Source of the DNA: Bradyrhizobium valentinum | Lineage (GTDB): Bacteria > Pseudomonadota > Alphaproteobacteria > Rhizobiales > Xanthobacteraceae | Direction of reading: 5' to 3' | DNA: 64,000 nt | Assembly: GCF_001440405.1 (NCBI RefSeq) | Contig: NZ_LLXX01000017.1 | Span: forward strand, 1-64,000 | Part shown: one piece after another, positions 9,341-16,601 of the stretch | Layout of the letters: the number at the start of each line of letters is the position of its first letter | Numbering within the stretch: position 1 is the first letter of the stretch | Notes under the pieces: generated by a model | Told to the model about the DNA's origin: nothing | Database searches by the model: none | Seen by the model: the letters and a program-made list of their open reading frames with translations, nothing else | Made by a program: the position numbers and the translations under genes

Positions 9341-10366
9341 ATGGAAGCCATGAATGTCCCGTCGCGGGCGACCGCTGCGACCGAACCGATGACGTCCGAA
9401 GGCGTCGTCGCGGCCGGTGTTTACGTCGATGGCCGCCGCGTCGCCAATATCGCCATCGAGGAGGCTTCGAGCTGGCGCAGCAAGCCCGGCCACGTCGTCT
9501 GGATCGGCCTGTATGAGCCGGATCTGGCGCTGCTGAAGAGTGTGCAGAAGCAGTTTGACCTGCACGATCTCGCGATCGAGGACGCCAACCACGCCCATCA
9601 GCGCCCCAAGATCGAGCAGTATGGCGACGGCCTGTTCATCGTGGCGCGAACCGCGCAACTGATCCAGGGCAGGATCGCGTTCGGCGAAACCCATTTGTTC
9701 GTCGGCGAAGGCTATCTGGTCTCGGTGCGCCACGGCGCATCGACGTCATACGCGGCGGTGCGCGAGCGCTGCGAGAGTTGTCCCCGCGCGCTCGCGCGCG
9801 GCGAGGACTATATTTTATACGCCATCCTCGATTTCATCGTCGACAATTACTCCCCGGTTCTGGAAACGATCCACGAGGAGGTCGAGGCGATCGAAGACGA
9901 CGTGCTCGCCAATCCCATCACACGGAGCCAGGTCGAGCGCCTCTACATGCTGCGGCGGGATCTGTTGCGGCTTCGTAACGCGATTGGCCCGCTGGTGGAA
10001 GTCTGCCGCCGGCTCGAACACGACAACCTGCCGATGGTGCGTCCGACCATGCAGGCGCTGTTTCGCGACGTCACCGACCACGTCAGGACCGTTCAGGAGC
10101 GCACCGATTCAATGCGCGAGGTGCTGGCGTTCGCCTTCGAGGCAAGCCTTCTGGTCGGCCAGGCCCAGGAGACCGCGGTCTCCAAGAAGCTGGCCTCGTG
10201 GCTCGCCATCATCGCCGTTCCGACAGCATTGGCCGGAGTCTACGGGATGAATTTCAAGCACATGCCCGAACTGGAATGGGACTACGGATATTTCTTGGTG
10301 CTGGGCCTGATGCTCACCGCCTGCAGCGGACTGTATTGGCGTTTCCGCAGCGTGGGATGGCTGTGA
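9341..10366 (+). CDS. CorA-type magnesium/cobalt transporter
   Basis: A 341-residue protein. The first 280 residues form the soluble alpha/beta and long-helix region (VWIGLYEPD, LAIEDANHAHQRPKIEQY, LDFIVDNYSPVLETIHEEVEAIED). Two membrane helices follow at the C-terminus, with the signature YGMNF near residue 300 and the loop KHMPELEWDYGY. The GMN signature marks the selectivity filter of CorA pentamers at the inner membrane. The start is ATG 9341 or 9350; GTG 9317 is less likely. It lies on the opposite strand between purS and purQ. Confidence 0.92.
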   Translation: MEAMNVPSRATAATEPMTSEGVVAAGVYVDGRRVANIAIEEASSWRSKPGHVVWIGLYEPDLALLKSVQKQFDLHDLAIEDANHAHQRPKIEQYGDGLFIVARTAQLIQGRIAFGETHLFVGEGYLVSVRHGASTSYAAVRERCESCPRALARGEDYILYAILDFIVDNYSPVLETIHEEVEAIEDDVLANPITRSQVERLYMLRRDLLRLRNAIGPLVEVCRRLEHDNLPMVRPTMQALFRDVTDHVRTVQERTDSMREVLAFAFEASLLVGQAQETAVSKKLASWLAIIAVPTALAGVYGMNFKHMPELEWDYGYFLVLGLMLTACSGLYWRFRSVGWL

Positions 10367-10391
10367 GCGGCAAGCCCGGCCGCTCACATCC

Positions 10392-10634
10392 TCATCCCAA
10401 AAGCTCGACCCGGTAATTCTCGATCACGGTATTCGCCAAGAGCTTGTCGGCAGCATCCTTTAATGCCGCCTCGGCCTTGGCCTTATCCGCGCCCGACAAT
10501 TCGATGTCGAACACCTTGCCCTGCCGGACGCTGGCGACGCCATCGACGCCGAGCGATTTCAGCGCGCCTTCGATGGCCTTGCCCTGCGGATCGAGAATGC
10601 CCGATTTCAACGTAACGGTAACGCGTGCCTTCAC
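10392..10634 (-). CDS. purS: Phosphoribosylformylglycinamidine synthase subunit PurS
   Basis: An 80-residue protein of the expected PurS length, starting MKARVTVTLKSGILDPQGKAIEGALKSLG. The tail LLANTVIENYRVELL is the usual PurS ending. PurS bridges PurQ and PurL in the FGAM synthetase complex. It lies 31 bases downstream of purC on the same strand, so the two probably share a transcript. Confidence 0.97.
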   Translation of the reverse strand: MKARVTVTLKSGILDPQGKAIEGALKSLGVDGVASVRQGKVFDIELSGADKAKAEAALKDAADKLLANTVIENYRVELLG

Positions 10635-10665
10635 GAGACTTGCCCCAGTCTAATTTTAAGTTGTG

Positions 10666-11433
10666 TCAGCTCTTCACCAGCACCGGACCGGTACCGGCCG
10701 GACGCTCGTTTTCCATCAGAATGCCCAGGCGTTTTGCCACTTCTGTATAGGCTTCAAGCAGGCCACCGAGGTCGCGGCGAAAACGGTCCTTGTCGAGTTT
10801 CTCGTTCGACTTGATGTCCCACAGCCGGCACGAGTCGGGCGAGATCTCGTCGGCGACGATGATCCGCATCATCTCGTTCTCGAACAGCCGGCCGCATTCC
10901 ATCTTGAAGTCGACCAGACGGATGCCGATGCCAAGGAAGAGACCGGTGAGGAAGTCGTTGACACGGATGGCGAGCGCCATGATGTCGTCGATTTCCTGCG
11001 GCGTGGCCCAGCCGAACGCGGTGATGTGCTCTTCCGACACCATGGGGTCGTTGAGCTGGTCGTTCTTGTAATAGAACTCGATGATCGAGCGCGGCAGTTG
11101 CGTGCCCTCCTCGATGCCGAGGCGCTGCGACAGCGAGCCGGCCGCGACGTTCCGCACCACCACTTCCAGCGGCACGATCTCGACCTCGCGAATCAACTGC
11201 TCGCGCATGTTGAGGCGGCGGATGAAATGGGTCGGCACCCCGATGTCGTTGAGGTGCTGAAACAGGTACTCCGAAATCCGGTTGTTGAGGACGCCCTTGC
11301 CCTCGATCACCTGGTGTTTCTTGGCATTGAACGCGGTCGCATCATCCTTGAAGTGCTGGATCAGGGTTCCCGGCTCCGGGCCTTCATACAGGACCTTGGC
11401 CTTGCCTTCATAAATACGGCGTCGACGGCTCAT
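10666..11433 (-). CDS. purC: Phosphoribosylaminoimidazole-succinocarboxamide synthase
   Basis: A 255-residue SAICAR synthetase, which joins aspartate to CAIR with ATP in purine synthesis. Family motifs are [13 protein letters not shown] at the N-terminus, [42 protein letters not shown] and the C-terminal [12 protein letters not shown]. The ATG at 11433 gives the family N-terminus [14 protein letters not shown]; the in-frame extension to 11616 is dropped. It heads the purC-purS unit. A 316-base region separates it from the divergent DUF1476 gene. Confidence 0.97.
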   Translation of the reverse strand: MSRRRRIYEGKAKVLYEGPEPGTLIQHFKDDATAFNAKKHQVIEGKGVLNNRISEYLFQHLNDIGVPTHFIRRLNMREQLIREVEIVPLEVVVRNVAAGSLSQRLGIEEGTQLPRSIIEFYYKNDQLNDPMVSEEHITAFGWATPQEIDDIMALAIRVNDFLTGLFLGIGIRLVDFKMECGRLFENEMMRIIVADEISPDSCRLWDIKSNEKLDKDRFRRDLGGLLEAYTEVAKRLGILMENERPAGTGPVLVKS

Positions 11434-11749
11434 TGGGATGTACCGTGTTTTGTTGAAATCCATGAAATTGGTGTGCTCCGGATGACAAGGGTTTACGACC
11501 ACGACGGAGCTGCCGTGAAGGCCAGATCCCGAACATAACGACCGGAAACAGAACAAGAACCTCGCCTGATGGCAACCTATCCGATTGGCCCATCCAGCAC
11601 AATCGACCCGGCCCAATTGGGCCCAACTTATCCGATTGCCTGCGGCCGAACGGCCTGTTGTTTTACCGATTCGCCCCCTCTATCTAGGTAGGCGATCGGG
11701 CGGCGACAACGCGGCCTTGTTTACCATTTGCGGGGATTGGAACCGAAGA
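11434..11749. other. Divergent intergenic region purC / DUF1476
   Basis: No gene is seen. The region holds a perfect 12-base palindrome GCCCAATTGGGC at 11611-11622. Two direct copies of TATCCGATTG flank it, at 11578 and 11629, each followed by GCC or CC. This arrangement could be an operator shared by the two divergent genes, but no known regulator motif is recognised. Confidence 0.4.
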
Positions 11750-12073
11750 ATGAGCACTTTTGACAAGCGCGAGGAAGGTTTTGAGAAGAAGTTCGCCCTC
11801 GACGAGGAGCAGAAGTTCAAGGCTGAGGTGCGCCGCAACAAGCTGCTCGGTCTTTGGGCAGCGGAGAAGCTCGGGCTGTCGGGCGATGCCGCCACCGCCT
11901 ATTCCAAGGAAGTGGTCGCGGCCGATTTCGAGCAAGCCGGCGACAAGGACGTCCAGGACAAGGTGGTGAAGGATCTTACCGCCAAGGGCGTCGCCGTCAC
12001 CGCGCAGGAAGTTCGCGTCAAGATGGACGAACTGATTGCGGTTGCCGCCGCCCAGGTGAAGGCGGGGTCGTAA
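11750..12073 (+). CDS. DUF1476 protein, ATP synthase zeta-subunit type
   Basis: A 107-residue, highly charged helical protein, MSTFDKREEGFEKKFALDEE onward. DUF1476 includes the zeta subunit of the alphaproteobacterial F1-ATPase, which blocks ATP hydrolysis through its N-terminal segment (work on Paracoccus denitrificans). Here the N-terminus and the four-helix region (RNKLLGLWAAEKLGL, TAYSKEVVAADFE, VQDKVVKDLTAKG, MDELIAVAAAQ) are complete. The start at 11750 matches the family; the long in-frame extension to 11585 does not. The inhibitory role is inferred; in other alphaproteobacteria it can be weak or absent. Confidence 0.88.
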   Translation: MSTFDKREEGFEKKFALDEEQKFKAEVRRNKLLGLWAAEKLGLSGDAATAYSKEVVAADFEQAGDKDVQDKVVKDLTAKGVAVTAQEVRVKMDELIAVAAAQVKAGS

Positions 12074-12090
12074 GGAGCGCCTCACTACCT

Positions 12091-12168
12091 GTCATTCCGG
12101 GGCGTGCGAAGCACGAACCCGGAATCTCGAGATTCCGGGTCTGGTCCTTCGGACCATCCCGGAACGAC
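12091..12168. repeat. Palindromic intergenic repeat, family A copy 3
   Basis: GTCATTCCGGGGC at the left to CCCGGAACGAC at the right, with AATCTCGAGATT and GGTCCTTCGGACC inside. It is shorter than copies 1 and 2. It sits between the convergent DUF1476 and LysR genes and ends 5 bases before the LysR stop. Confidence 0.9.
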
Positions 12169-12172
12169 GGCG

Positions 12173-13090
12173 CTAACGTCCGAGCGCCTTGGTTTCGCGA
12201 TACTCTTTCCGAACGATTTCCAATAGCCGCCTCGCCGCGGCACTCAAAAATCCGCCGCGGCGCGTTACCGTGACGACGTCGTGGCTCGCTTTGAGGTCGC
12301 GCACGCCGATGGTCGCGATTGTCTTATGTCGCAGCTCTTCGGCCGCGTTGCTCTCCGACAAGAGCGCGATGCCAAGCCCGGCTTCGACCAGGCGCTTCTG
12401 CGCGGTCAGGCTGTCGACCGGCGTCCAGTCGATTTCACCGAGGCCATGGGTCTGAAACAGCGCAAAGACATGCGAGGCCGTGATCTCGCGCCGTCCCGGC
12501 ACCACGGGAAAAGCGATCCAGCGTTCGCCGCGCAGATCGGCGAGGTCAGCGACACGGCGGCCGGCGCGCGGATGATCCAGCGCGCACACCACCTGCAGCC
12601 GTTCGGCAAACAGCAATTCGCAATCGAGGTCACCCGAGCGGTCGCGGTCATAGCGCAGGCCGATGGTCGCCTCGCCGCGCCGGATCATGTCGCTGACCTC
12701 GGCGCTGGTCGCGGTGCGCAGGCTCAATTCGACCTCGGGATGCTCGGCCGCGAAGCGCTTTAAGATCGCCGATAACCGCCCGCCGGCGAGCGTGCCGACC
12801 ACCGCGAGCGCCACCGGCCCTGAATTCGGCCGCGCCAGCGCGAGAACCGCATTCTCCGCATCCTGGGCGGCGGCGACCGCGCGCTCGGCGTAAGGCACCA
12901 TCACCTTTCCCGCATCGCTCAGCATGGTGCGGCCCGCGATGCGCTCGAACAGCGGCACGCCGAGCTCCTGCTCGAGCAATGCAATGCGCCGCGAGATCGC
13001 CGGCTGCGAGCGGTGCAGCGCCTTTGCAGCATTCGAAATGCCGCCGCGGCGATGAACGGTCAGGAAGGTGAGAAGCGCATCACTGTCCAT
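12173..13090 (-). CDS. LysR-family transcriptional regulator
   Basis: A 305-residue LysR-type regulator. Residues 1-60 form the winged helix (LLTFLTVHRRGGISNAAKALHRSQPAISRRIALLEQ in two parts, then LGVPLFERI). The C-terminal two-lobed effector domain follows (LAVVGTLAGGRLSAILKRF, GLGIALLSES). The start is ATG 13090. It is divergent from an isocitrate lyase/PEP mutase-family gene, so that gene is the likely target. A TTTTGC-N5-GCAAAA palindrome directly abuts its start codon, which fits autoregulation. Confidence 0.92.
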   Translation of the reverse strand: MDSDALLTFLTVHRRGGISNAAKALHRSQPAISRRIALLEQELGVPLFERIAGRTMLSDAGKVMVPYAERAVAAAQDAENAVLALARPNSGPVALAVVGTLAGGRLSAILKRFAAEHPEVELSLRTATSAEVSDMIRRGEATIGLRYDRDRSGDLDCELLFAERLQVVCALDHPRAGRRVADLADLRGERWIAFPVVPGRREITASHVFALFQTHGLGEIDWTPVDSLTAQKRLVEAGLGIALLSESNAAEELRHKTIATIGVRDLKASHDVVTVTRRGGFLSAAARRLLEIVRKEYRETKALGR

Positions 13091-13107
13091 TTTTGCTCCA
13101 TGCAAAA
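13091..13107. promoter_or_regulatory. Candidate LysR operator
   Basis: TTTTGCTCCATGCAAAA: a perfect 6-base inverted repeat with 5-base spacer, which also fits the T-N11-A rule for LysR sites. It immediately precedes the LysR start codon, about 100 bases from the divergent gene. Binding is inferred. Confidence 0.5.
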
Positions 13108-13206
13108 AGCTGATGGTATCCAGAGAAATAACAAATTTGGCTGATGAACGATAGCTCGCTAGTTTCGCCGCCAATCCAAAACGGCGGACATTCAACGGAG
13201 CTACCG

Positions 13207-14019
13207 ATGCGCAGTCAGATGGAAAAGGCGGAACTGTTTCGCGCGCTGCATGCGCGGCCCGGCGCGTTCATCATCCCCAATCCCTGGGACGCCGGCACCG
13301 CAAAGCTGCTCGCCGCGATGGGTTTTGAGGCGCTCGCGACCACGAGCCTGGGCCTTGCCAACACGCTCGGCAGCGCCACCGTCAGCTTGGACGCCATCAT
13401 CGAGAACTGCCGGGCGATTGCGGAGGCCACCGACCTCCCCGTCAATGCCGACCTGGAGAATTGCGGCGCCGACGATCCGAAGACCGCGGCGAACGCGATC
13501 ACGCGAGCGGCTGAGGCCGGCGTAGTCGGCGGCTCGATCGAGGATTTCACCGGCGATCCCCGCAAGCCGATCTACGATTTCTCGCTCGCGGTCGAGCGCG
13601 TACAGGCGGCGGTCGAGGCCGCGCGCGCACTCTCCTTCCCGTTCACGCTGACCGCGCGGGCGGAGAATTTCCTGCACGGCCGCAAGGATATCGACGACAC
13701 CATCAAGCGGCTGCAGGCGTTCGAGGCCGCTGGCGCGGACGTATTGTATTCGCCCGGCCTGTACGACATCGACACGATCCGCACCGTGGTGTCGTCGGTC
13801 GGCAAGCCGTTCAACCTGGTGATGGGATTTGCCGATCCGACGCTGACCGTTCCGCAACTATCCGACGCGGGCGTCAAACGCATCAGCGTCGGCGGCGCGA
13901 TGGAGCGTTACGCGCTTGCGGCGTTCCTGAAATGCGCGCGTGAGATGAAAGAGCGTGGCGCCTTCACTTATGTGCGCGACATGGCGCCGATCGGGGAGAT
14001 CAGAGCGGCGTTCAGATAG
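13207..14019 (+). CDS. Isocitrate lyase / phosphoenolpyruvate mutase superfamily enzyme
   Basis: A 270-residue alpha/beta-barrel protein. Motifs include GAFIIPNPWDAGTAKLLAAMGFEALATTS, LPVNADLENCGADD (metal-binding D and E region), GGSIEDFTGD, FTLTARAENFLHGR and ADVLYSPGLYD. The superfamily breaks or moves C-C and C-P bonds next to oxaloacetate-like groups (isocitrate, methylisocitrate, phosphonopyruvate, oxaloacetate). The KKCGH active-site segment of true isocitrate lyases is not seen, so the substrate is open. ATG 13207 has an upstream CGGAG; ATG 13144 gives a longer N-terminus without family match. Confidence 0.82.
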   Translation: MRSQMEKAELFRALHARPGAFIIPNPWDAGTAKLLAAMGFEALATTSLGLANTLGSATVSLDAIIENCRAIAEATDLPVNADLENCGADDPKTAANAITRAAEAGVVGGSIEDFTGDPRKPIYDFSLAVERVQAAVEAARALSFPFTLTARAENFLHGRKDIDDTIKRLQAFEAAGADVLYSPGLYDIDTIRTVVSSVGKPFNLVMGFADPTLTVPQLSDAGVKRISVGGAMERYALAAFLKCAREMKERGAFTYVRDMAPIGEIRAAFR

Positions 14020-14025
14020 TTTCGA

Positions 14026-14097
14026 GTCATTCCGGGGCGTGCGAAGCACGAACCCGGAATCTCGAGATTCCGGGTTCGCTTCGCGCCCCGGAATGAC
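14026..14097. repeat. Palindromic intergenic repeat, family A copy 4
   Basis: The shortest copy, 72 bases: GTCATTCCGGGGCGTGCGAAGCAC at the left (written here as two joined words of the element) and GCGCCCCGGAATGAC at the right, with AATCTCGAGATT in the middle. It lies between the convergent PEP-mutase-like gene and cynS. Confidence 0.88.
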
Positions 14098-14108
14098 GGA
14101 GGATCAGG

Positions 14109-14597
14109 TCACTCCTCCCTGAATCCATACTCCGGCACATTCCCGCTGGCGCCGTAATATTTATACGGCAGGAATTTTCCGGACATCGTGATTTTGACCC
14201 GGTCACCCTTCGGATTGGCGACGCGCTCGATCGCCATGTCGAAATCGATCGCCGACATGATGCCGTCGCCGAATTCCTCTTCGATCAGCGCCTTCCAGGC
14301 GGGACCGTTGACCATCACCATTTCATAGAAGCGATAGATCAAGGGATCGGTGGGCGGCATCGGCGTGCCGGTGCCGCGCATCGGCACCTCGTTGAGCATC
14401 GCGATTTCGGATTTCGTCAGTCCGAACAGCTCGCCGGCATTGGCGGCCTGCGGCTTGGTGAGCTTCATCTGCCCCATGATGGCGCCGACGATCAGCACTT
14501 CCGAATAGCCGCCGATCTTTTCGCAGATGTGTTTCCAGCTCCAGCCGTTCTCGCGCTTGATGTCGAGCAGTTTTTCGGTGAGGTCGGATCGCTTCAT
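14109..14597 (-). CDS. cynS: Cyanate hydratase (cyanase)
   Basis: A 162-residue cyanase, which turns cyanate plus bicarbonate into carbamate and CO2; carbamate then decays to ammonia and CO2. The active-site trio is in place: Arg89 and Glu92 in YRFYEM and Ser115 in GIMSAIDF, matching Arg96, Glu99 and Ser122 of the E. coli enzyme with a constant offset of 7. The N-terminal half is the helical domain of the family. A C-terminal tail of about 16 residues goes beyond the E. coli end. ATG 14597 has GGAG just upstream (complement of CTCC at 14604). It is the last gene of the transporter operon. Confidence 0.96.
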   Translation of the reverse strand: MKRSDLTEKLLDIKRENGWSWKHICEKIGGYSEVLIVGAIMGQMKLTKPQAANAGELFGLTKSEIAMLNEVPMRGTGTPMPPTDPLIYRFYEMVMVNGPAWKALIEEEFGDGIMSAIDFDMAIERVANPKGDRVKITMSGKFLPYKYYGASGNVPEYGFREE

Positions 14598-14616
14598 GAT
14601 GGTCTCCTTTAACACC

Positions 14617-14705
14617 CGTCATGCCCGGGCTTTTCCCGCGCATCCACGTATCTGTTTCGCTCTCCTAGGAAGACGTGGATGGCCGGGCCAGGCCCGGCCA
14701 CGACG
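14617..14705. repeat. Palindromic repeat, family B, overlapping the end of the ABC ATPase gene
   Basis: Outer arms CGTCATGCCCGGGC and GCCCGGCCACGACG, with inner arms CATCCACGT (14640s) and ACGTGGATG (14670s). The right half lies inside the 3' end of the ABC ATPase gene, whose last residues (ASWPGLARPSTSS) are read from the repeat. The left half fills the gap to cynS. Related elements are at 16455-16573, 40296-40396 and 51596-51673. Confidence 0.8.
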
Positions 14706-15591
14706 CCTGTATTGAATTCCCTGCCTCTGCGGCAACCACCAGCTCCGGCTTGCCCGGCCGCACGATCGGTACATTGCGCGGATCGTGATCAGTGACAGTT
14801 GCCGTAAACGTCTTGCTGCGGCTGACCAGAAAATCGACAATGTGATTGCGCAGCGCGTAATAGAGCGGATGGCGGTGCAGATCGATGCGGCCGCGATCCT
14901 TCGGCAGCGGGTTTTCGACGATCTCGGCCAGCACGGCGCCGGGACCATTGGTCATCAGGAAGATCTTGTCGGCGAGATAGATCGCCTCATCCACGTCATG
15001 GGTGATCATGAAGGCAGTCTGTCCGGTCTCCAGGCAGATCCGGCGGACCTCGTCCTGCAACGTGCCGCGTGTCAGCGCATCCAGCGCCGAGAACGGCTCG
15101 TCCATCAGCATGATCTTCGGCGTGATCGAGAGCGCACGCGCAATGCCGACGCGCTGCTTCATGCCGCCCGAGAGTTCGGACGGGCGCTTGTGCTCGGAGC
15201 CGGTCAAGCCGACCAGATCGATGAAGGTCTGCGCATGCGCCTTCACCTTGGCGCGGTCCCAGTTGCGCCATTTCGAGGTCACGGCATAGGCAACGTTACC
15301 GAGCACCGTGCGCCACGGCAGCAGCGCGTGGCTCTGGAAGATCACGGCGCGGTCGAGGCTCGTGCCCTCGATCGCCTGCCCGTCGACGATGACAGCCCCC
15401 TCGCTCGGCTGGTCGAGCCCGGCCAGGATGTTGAGCACCGTCGTCTTGCCGCAGCCGGAATGGCCGATCACGCAGCCGAACTCGCCGCGGTTCATCGAGA
15501 GCCACAGATTCTCGAACACGGTGGTCTCTTTGCCATCCGCGCCGGGATAACGCCGCGCAATCGCTTCGATGGAAATGAACTTGTCGGTCAT
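14665..15591 (-). CDS. Nitrate/cyanate-type ABC transporter ATP-binding protein
   Basis: A 308-residue ABC ATPase of the NrtD/CynD/TauB/SsuB group. Walker A is GHSGCGKTTVLN, the signature is LSGGMKQRVGIARAL, and Walker B is IMLMDEPFSALDALTRG, with the H-loop in MITHDVDEAIYLAD. The following C-terminal stretch (VENPLPKDRGRIDLHRHPLYYALRNHIVDFL) is typical of nitrate/cyanate importers. It starts 4 bases after the permease stop, so the two are coupled. The last dozen or so residues come from a palindromic repeat. The substrate is inferred from the neighbouring cynS. Confidence 0.92.
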   Translation of the reverse strand: MTDKFISIEAIARRYPGADGKETTVFENLWLSMNRGEFGCVIGHSGCGKTTVLNILAGLDQPSEGAVIVDGQAIEGTSLDRAVIFQSHALLPWRTVLGNVAYAVTSKWRNWDRAKVKAHAQTFIDLVGLTGSEHKRPSELSGGMKQRVGIARALSITPKIMLMDEPFSALDALTRGTLQDEVRRICLETGQTAFMITHDVDEAIYLADKIFLMTNGPGAVLAEIVENPLPKDRGRIDLHRHPLYYALRNHIVDFLVSRSKTFTATVTDHDPRNVPIVRPGKPELVVAAEAGNSIQASWPGLARPSTSS

Positions 15592-15595
15592 CGCC

Positions 15596-16435
15596 TCACT
15601 CCGGGAACGTGACCATGCGCGTGAACCGCGCCAGGATCTGGTCGAGCAGCATGCCGACGATGCCGATCATCAGGATGGCGATGATGACGTTGGTGATCGA
15701 AAGGTTGTTCCACTCGTTCCAGACGAAGTAGCCGATGCCGGTGCCGCCGACGAGCATCTCGGCCGCGACGATCACGAGCCAGGCGATGCCGATCGAAATC
15801 CGCATGCCGGTGAGGATCGTCGGTGCCGCCGCCGGCAGGATCACCGTGAAGGCGCGCCTGATGGTGCCGACCTCGAGCGTGCGCGCGACGTTGATCCATT
15901 CCTTACGCACGGCGGCGACGCCAAACGCGGTGTTGAGCAGCATCGGCCACACCGAGCAGATGAAAATGACAAAAATCGCCGAGATCGAGGAATCCTTGAT
16001 GGTGTAGAGCGCGAGCGGCATCCAGGCGAGCGGCGAAATCGGCTTCAGCACCTGGATGAAGGGATCCAGCGCCTTGCTGATCAGCGGCGACATGCCGATC
16101 AGGAAGCCGAGCGGAATAGCCACGATGACGGCGAGAAAATAGCCGAGGCCGACGCGGGCGATGGAGTAGCCGAGTTGGATGCCGAGGCCCTTGTCGTTCG
16201 GACCGTTGTCGTAGAACGGCTGCTTGAGGTGCTCCCACAATTTGGCGCCGACATCTAATGGACCCGGCATCGCCGATTTGCCGGCGGTCGCGGTCAGTCC
16301 CATCAGCTTGGCATATTCCGGCGTCATGTTGGCGACAGCGCCTGTTCCGCGCGTGGCAAGATGCCAGATGCCGAGGAAGGCCGCGAACAGCACGATCGAG
16401 ACGACGGCTGCGCGGAAGCGAAGGGAGAAGTTCAT
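15596..16435 (-). CDS. Nitrate/cyanate-type ABC transporter permease
   Basis: A 279-residue inner-membrane permease with about six helices. The family EAA-like loop is RTLEVGTIRRAFTVILPAAAPTILTGMRI, followed by AWLVIVAAEMLVGGTGIGYFVWNEWNNL, typical for NrtB/CynB/SsuC permeases. An N-terminal helix is followed by a periplasmic region with GPLDVGAKLWEHLKQPFYDNG, also as in nitrate permeases. It is second in the operon, after the binding protein; a palindromic repeat fills the gap between these two genes. Confidence 0.92.
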   Translation of the reverse strand: MNFSLRFRAAVVSIVLFAAFLGIWHLATRGTGAVANMTPEYAKLMGLTATAGKSAMPGPLDVGAKLWEHLKQPFYDNGPNDKGLGIQLGYSIARVGLGYFLAVIVAIPLGFLIGMSPLISKALDPFIQVLKPISPLAWMPLALYTIKDSSISAIFVIFICSVWPMLLNTAFGVAAVRKEWINVARTLEVGTIRRAFTVILPAAAPTILTGMRISIGIAWLVIVAAEMLVGGTGIGYFVWNEWNNLSITNVIIAILMIGIVGMLLDQILARFTRMVTFPE

Positions 16436-16454
16436 TGGGGATAGTCCCTCGGCA

Positions 16455-16573
16455 CGTCGTCCCGGCGAACGCCGGGACCCATAATCCGCGGCGTTAGTAA
16501 TGAAGGAAGGTCTCTAGCATCACGCTTAAAACAGACGACACAGCGTATGGGTCCCCGCGTTCGCGGGGACGAC
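16455..16573. repeat. Paired palindromic repeats, family B, inside the transporter operon
   Basis: Two hairpins, GTCCCGGCG-AAC-GCCGGGAC at 16458-16478 (left) and GTCCCCGCGTTCGCGGGGAC at 16551-16570 (right), are flanked by CCCATA and TATGGG arms that pair with each other. It lies between the binding-protein and permease genes, so it is transcribed and could set the ratio of binding protein to membrane parts by stabilising or ending the message. That role is inference. Confidence 0.85.
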
Positions 16574-16601
16574 AGCGTCAGATGTGGTTGCGTCCCAGCC
16601 T

